NCBI GenBank assembly: GCA_918026815.1
Contig: CAKJVC010000025.1
Location: forward strand, 1-64,000
Length of the DNA stretch: 64,000 bases
Reading direction: 5' to 3'
DNA from: Chalara sp. BL73
Lineage: Eukaryota; Ascomycota; Leotiomycetes; Helotiales
The notes below the pieces were generated by a model that was not told where the DNA came from, searched no databases, and worked only from the letters and a program-made list of their open reading frames with translations. The position numbers and the translations under genes were made by a program. How positions within the stretch are numbered: position 1 is the stretch's first letter; each line of letters opens with the position of its first letter. Positions 60,751 to 64,000 of the stretch are shown here, piece after piece.

Positions 60751-63700
60751 CTATTATTATTATTATTATCTATTTTACGTCTTGTCGGGGGCGGGCAGCG
60801 TAAGCCGCGGGGCCTCCTGAACTCCGAAACCGAAGAAAGGACGCTAGAGGGTGGGCCTCTAGTAGGGTACTGCTTTCAGCGTAAGCTGAGAGCGCTGGGT
60901 GTATGTACAGGTGCTAGCGTTGTGCCCTAACTGCTAGCATAAAGAGCGATAACGTAGAGAATCTAAACTACACAAAGAAAGTCTAGAAAATACAGGCGCC
61001 TCCACTTGTGCGCTGCCCTCCTACTCCCCTTGGCCTCAGCAACAGCGGTTCATTATGGATTATATTGTAAAGGGAAAAGATAAAGCACAGTAGCCTAATT
61101 TAGGCTAGGTAAACGTAGCGGAGAGAGTTCCTCGAAGAGAGAGGATTCTTTCCACCACTGAGTTAGCTTGAGAGCTCCTTCGGGGGTGCCGAGAAGCTCG
61201 GAGAGATCCTGAAAAGGGTAGCGTGAGGATAGCGGGTTTGTCGATTTACGGCGTGCTATTCGGCAGAAAAAGAAGTGAATGGGGGCCTTTGGGCGGCCAC
61301 AAAGGCAGTTAGGCTCGAAGTCAGAGTGGTTAAATCGTTCATGGTAAGCTGAAAAGTCTCCATGGCCGCTGCGTGCGGCTATTAGGTGCCCTAATGCTTT
61401 TCGAGGTAGCGAGAGCTCTTTTGGAGGTAGAGCAGCTGTTGAGATAGGGATTGTTTGGTACGAAACAGGTGCATTAGCCAACCACCATTCAAGGTGTTTT
61501 TGAGGGAGCTGGGTAGCTACATGGCGCTTTAAAGAAGCCCAAGAGTGTGAGAAAGAAACAAGGGGAGTGAGTAGTGCTCCGTGTCGAGCAAGAGCGTCGG
61601 CACGCTCGTTGCCTGGCACTTGGCAGTGCCCTGGTACCCACCGTACCTGAATTGCTTCTTTATCAGGACGCGATAGCCATTCTGATTGTAAATCGAGGGC
61701 TTTCTGGAAAAGTTCGGCTGAAGAGCCGAGAAAAGGAGTAAGTAGCCGAAGAGCGACTTCTTGGTTGTCAAGGCAGATCCAAATGTTGCAAGCGCAGTTA
61801 GAGGTTGTTCGGGACATAACGTCTTCAAGCCCAGCAACTGCGGCTCGGACTTCAGCATCAAACACTTCGGTACTATTACCGTAAGCGACTGAAGCTTCGG
61901 CGATTTTGCGGCTGTCTTGAATAGCAATATATCCTCCGCCTGCGTTACCTGATTCGAGCTTTGAGCCGTCTGAATAGATTACAATATCGTTGTAGGGAAT
62001 CGATTTTAGAAAATTTCGGAATAAAGCTGCGGCTTCTTTCCGGGTAAGTAGCGGTTTTTCTAGAGTGCAAGCTCCGATTCGGAGCCTGGCAGCAGCTCTG
62101 TTTTCCGGCTCGTGCCAAGGGGGTAGCTTTATCGGATTAAGCTGCTCCGATGAAGGGAAGGATAGCCATCGCCGGGCGTGCCGCGAGGAAAGTTTAGTGA
62201 TTTGCCGAGAGTCTCTCAGGCAGGCTTTCGCGTGTGATCTTAAGGGGTGTCGAGGGTCTAAGCGGCGAGTGCGAGCTGCGTCTGCAAGCGCTAAAGCGTC
62301 TAGCAAATGTTCTGGGAGAGGGATTCCGGATTCTCTGTGTAGAATCGGAAGGGGGGTAGTTCGGTAAACTGGTAGAATTGCTCTAGCGCTTGAAATTAGT
62401 GTTTTCTGAAAGATTTTAAGGGTTTCTTGTTGCCTGTTGCTAATGGTTCCAGAAGTGTAGTCTCGTGTAGTTCCTGGCCACCAGGTTTGAGCTCCGTAAA
62501 ATGCTACAGGGAGCACACAAGTGGTTACAGCACGTCGAAGCAGTGCTGGTGGGACTCCTTGGACCGTGTTACTAAGCCGAGCAAGAGCCTGGCTGACTTT
62601 CAGAGCTTTTGAGGCTTGGTTGTAGGCGTGAGCTTTAAAAAGGAGTTTGTGGTCAAAAATGACACCTAGCCATCGGATTTGAGAGTTTGGGGTGCATTCT
62701 GTGACAGTCATTGTGCTTGTAACTACCGAAGGAGAGATTGTTTGGTCGGCGAGCTTTCGAGAAAAGTGAATAAGCTCTGATTTGTCTGGGTCGAAAGTAA
62801 TTCCTTCTTCTTTTCCCCATTCAAGAGCTTGCTCCAGTCGAGCCGAGAGCTTTTCAGCGTTTTCGGTTAGTGAGTGTGAAATTTCGAGTTTTGCAGCATC
62901 ATCCGCGTATCCAAAGTTCTTGCGAGGGTTATCAAGAGAAAAAAGAGGAGCGATGTATAGCATAAACAAAATTGGGGAGACTGGAGAGCCTTGAGGGAGC
63001 CCGCAGTCGATTTGCATTTCAGGGCCGATTTCTCCATCTAGCCGAATGTGCACTCGGCGACCTGTAGCGAAAGAAATGATCCACCGGACTAGTAAGTCGG
63101 GCCAGCCTTGCTCTCGGAGTCTACGAACTAGTCGGCCTGGGAGAGTTGCGTCGAAAGCACCTTTAATGTCTAGTGTAAGAACTGAGGCAACTTTGCCTTG
63201 TAGAAGCGCTGTTTCGACGTCGTGTGTTAAGCATGAAGTTAAATCTGTAGCTGAGCGCAAAGGGAGAGCACCAAATTGTTGTTTAGTTAACACTTTTGAC
63301 GTTACTGCAATCCATGACATTCTGCGTGCGATTAGCCGTTCAAGACCTTTCCCTAGTACGGAAAGTAGTGCAATTGGCCTATACGCGCGAGGAGAAGAGC
63401 GGTCCGGTTTTTTAGGCTTGCTAAGGATTGCTAAAATTGCTGTGCGGAAGCATTGAGGATGGTATCCGAGCTGAAGGCATTGACGATACAGTGTGTTGAC
63501 TAGCGGGCAAATTATAGGCCAGGCTAGCCGGAGAATTGGCGTGGAAATCTCATCTTTGCCAGGAGCTGTATTGCCGGCTTTTAGAATTGAGGCTTCAATT
63601 TCATGGTCTGTAAGGTCGGGGAAAGAAAGAGAAGTACAAGGAATTGCCGGAGCAGTAAAAGGGATATCCCCGGCTTCAGCCGCGTTTTGTAAAAGGTTGC

Positions 63701-64000
63701 GAGCTAAGACGTCTCTTTTTTCATGAGGCAGCACAGCCGGCAAGGCGTTTGGCCGCGTGGGGTCTTGCAGCGGGGGTGTTCTGAACGAGCCTGTAGATTT
63801 GTGCCATTTCGTCATTTTAAACACGTTTTTGCTTGTTGCGGTATTGATCATTTTGCGGTAGTAATGGTTCTTAGCTCGTCGGACTGTGTTACGTAGCTTT
63901 CTTTTTGCTTCTGTACAGTCATCTGTAATTCTACGAGCTTGTCGGTACTCTTTAGCGGCTGTAGAGCATTCTTCAGACCACCATGGGTTTCCGATAGAGC
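60751..64000 (-). mobile_element. Second LINE type (reverse strand), runs off the window
   Basis: Tail (ATT)n at about 60,751-60,770, 3' UTR 60,771-61,094, and an ORF2 with reverse transcriptase and RNase H from 61,095 to beyond 64,000. Its protein is unrelated in detail to the LINE-1 type: it has FGYADD rather than AFVDDY. Confidence 0.88.
61095..64000 (-). CDS. LINE ORF2: reverse transcriptase and RNase H, partial, open to the edge
   Basis: The frame is open from the right edge (reads NPWWSEECSTAAKEYRQARR, the linker after an endonuclease) to a stop at 61,095. RT: NTAPGKDEI, AYRPIALLSVLGKGLERLIA, SVLTLDIKGAFDATLPGRLV, GLPQGSPVSPILFMLY and the active site NFGYADDAAKL. RNase H keeps all four acidic positions: VIYSDGSKLESG, FDAEVRAAVAGLE, ICLDNQEVALRL and PGNERADALARHG. 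The C-terminal CLCGRPKAPIHFFFC is a zinc-binding-like CCHC motif. No stops or shifts in over 2900 bp, so this copy may be functional. The endonuclease and any ORF1 lie outside the window. Confidence 0.92.
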   Translation of the reverse strand, partial: SIGNPWWSEECSTAAKEYRQARRITDDCTEAKRKLRNTVRRAKNHYYRKMINTATSKNVFKMTKWHKSTGSFRTPPLQDPTRPNALPAVLPHEKRDVLARNLLQNAAEAGDIPFTAPAIPCTSLSFPDLTDHEIEASILKAGNTAPGKDEISTPILRLAWPIICPLVNTLYRQCLQLGYHPQCFRTAILAILSKPKKPDRSSPRAYRPIALLSVLGKGLERLIARRMSWIAVTSKVLTKQQFGALPLRSATDLTSCLTHDVETALLQGKVASVLTLDIKGAFDATLPGRLVRRLREQGWPDLLVRWIISFATGRRVHIRLDGEIGPEMQIDCGLPQGSPVSPILFMLYIAPLFSLDNPRKNFGYADDAAKLEISHSLTENAEKLSARLEQALEWGKEEGITFDPDKSELIHFSRKLADQTISPSVVTSTMTVTECTPNSQIRWLGVIFDHKLLFKAHAYNQASKALKVSQALARLSNTVQGVPPALLRRAVTTCVLPVAFYGAQTWWPGTTRDYTSGTISNRQQETLKIFQKTLISSARAILPVYRTTPLPILHRESGIPLPEHLLDALALADAARTRRLDPRHPLRSHAKACLRDSRQITKLSSRHARRWLSFPSSEQLNPIKLPPWHEPENRAAARLRIGACTLEKPLLTRKEAAALFRNFLKSIPYNDIVIYSDGSKLESGNAGGGYIAIQDSRKIAEASVAYGNSTEVFDAEVRAAVAGLEDVMSRTTSNCACNIWICLDNQEVALRLLTPFLGSSAELFQKALDLQSEWLSRPDKEAIQVRWVPGHCQVPGNERADALARHGALLTPLVSFSHSWASLKRHVATQLPQKHLEWWLANAPVSYQTIPISTAALPPKELSLPRKALGHLIAARSGHGDFSAYHERFNHSDFEPNCLCGRPKAPIHFFFCRIARRKSTNPLSSRYPFQDLSELLGTPEGALKLTQWWKESSLFEELSPLRLPSLN

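Overview
The window looks like a repeat-rich, probably accessory stretch of a filamentous ascomycete (Pezizomycotina) genome. The evidence is short spliceosomal introns (about 46-101 nt) in nearly every host gene, fungus-specific families (HET domain, Pth11-like rhodopsin-domain receptor, SesA-type STAND remnant, PCL-type cyclin, DUF4748), and a typical fungal transposon load: Fot1/pogo, Tad-clade LINEs, hAT, copia and solo LTRs. Some old copies are AT-rich and full of stops, as expected from RIP-like decay. A leotiomycete-like source is possible, but the sequence alone does not settle the species.

Layout. 0-6 kb: a decayed kinase-like gene, several pogo-like miniature elements, an LTR remnant and one small spliced membrane-protein gene. 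6.1-8.0 kb: Fot1/pogo copy 1. 8-15.5 kb: host genes, namely a DUF4748 protein, a small one-helix protein, a mitochondrial phosphate carrier, a cyclin and a DUF1275 membrane protein cut at its N-terminus by the next element. 15.5-24.7 kb: a transposon stack made of a near full-length Tad-like LINE, then head-to-tail an ORF1-only LINE lacking ORF2, then Fot copy 2 (reverse strand) inserted in its tail. 24.8-28.1 kb: a dispersed repeat split by a miniature element, and a helix-turn-helix gene split by a decayed hAT element. 28.7-36.6 kb: a MITE, a Pth11-like receptor, a copia fragment, a foldback element, a solo LTR, a signal-peptide crotonase and a GRE2-like reductase.

The centrepiece is 37,313-43,544, a 6.2-kb hAT transposon with terminal inverted repeats and a perfect 8-bp target duplication, sitting inside a Baeyer-Villiger monooxygenase gene whose two halves lie on either side. 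It encodes an apparently intact four-exon hAT transposase, an unrecognised nuclear-looking protein with a SUMO-interaction-like motif, and, on the opposite strand, a divergent histone H3. The loop-1 length and C-terminus of this histone are more like CENP-A/CenH3 than canonical H3. Almost all introns in the element, and several intergenic spots, carry the same paired 9-base motif (TATACTAAT), which contains a branch-point-like TACTAA core.

45-64 kb: a HET gene; a DUF3638-like fragment; a CxxC gene split by an AT-rich Fot-like element that itself holds two LTRs; a SesA-domain remnant followed by a truncated LINE holding a hAT MITE; an AT-hook repeat-protein pseudogene; an HNH-nuclease gene; a Fot-like remnant; Fot copy 3 (frameshifted); and a second type of LINE (intact RT plus RNase H) running off the right edge.

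Intron boundaries are my own reading of splice signals and frame. Several genes show single-base frame breaks, two of them in G runs, which could be real decay or consensus errors.
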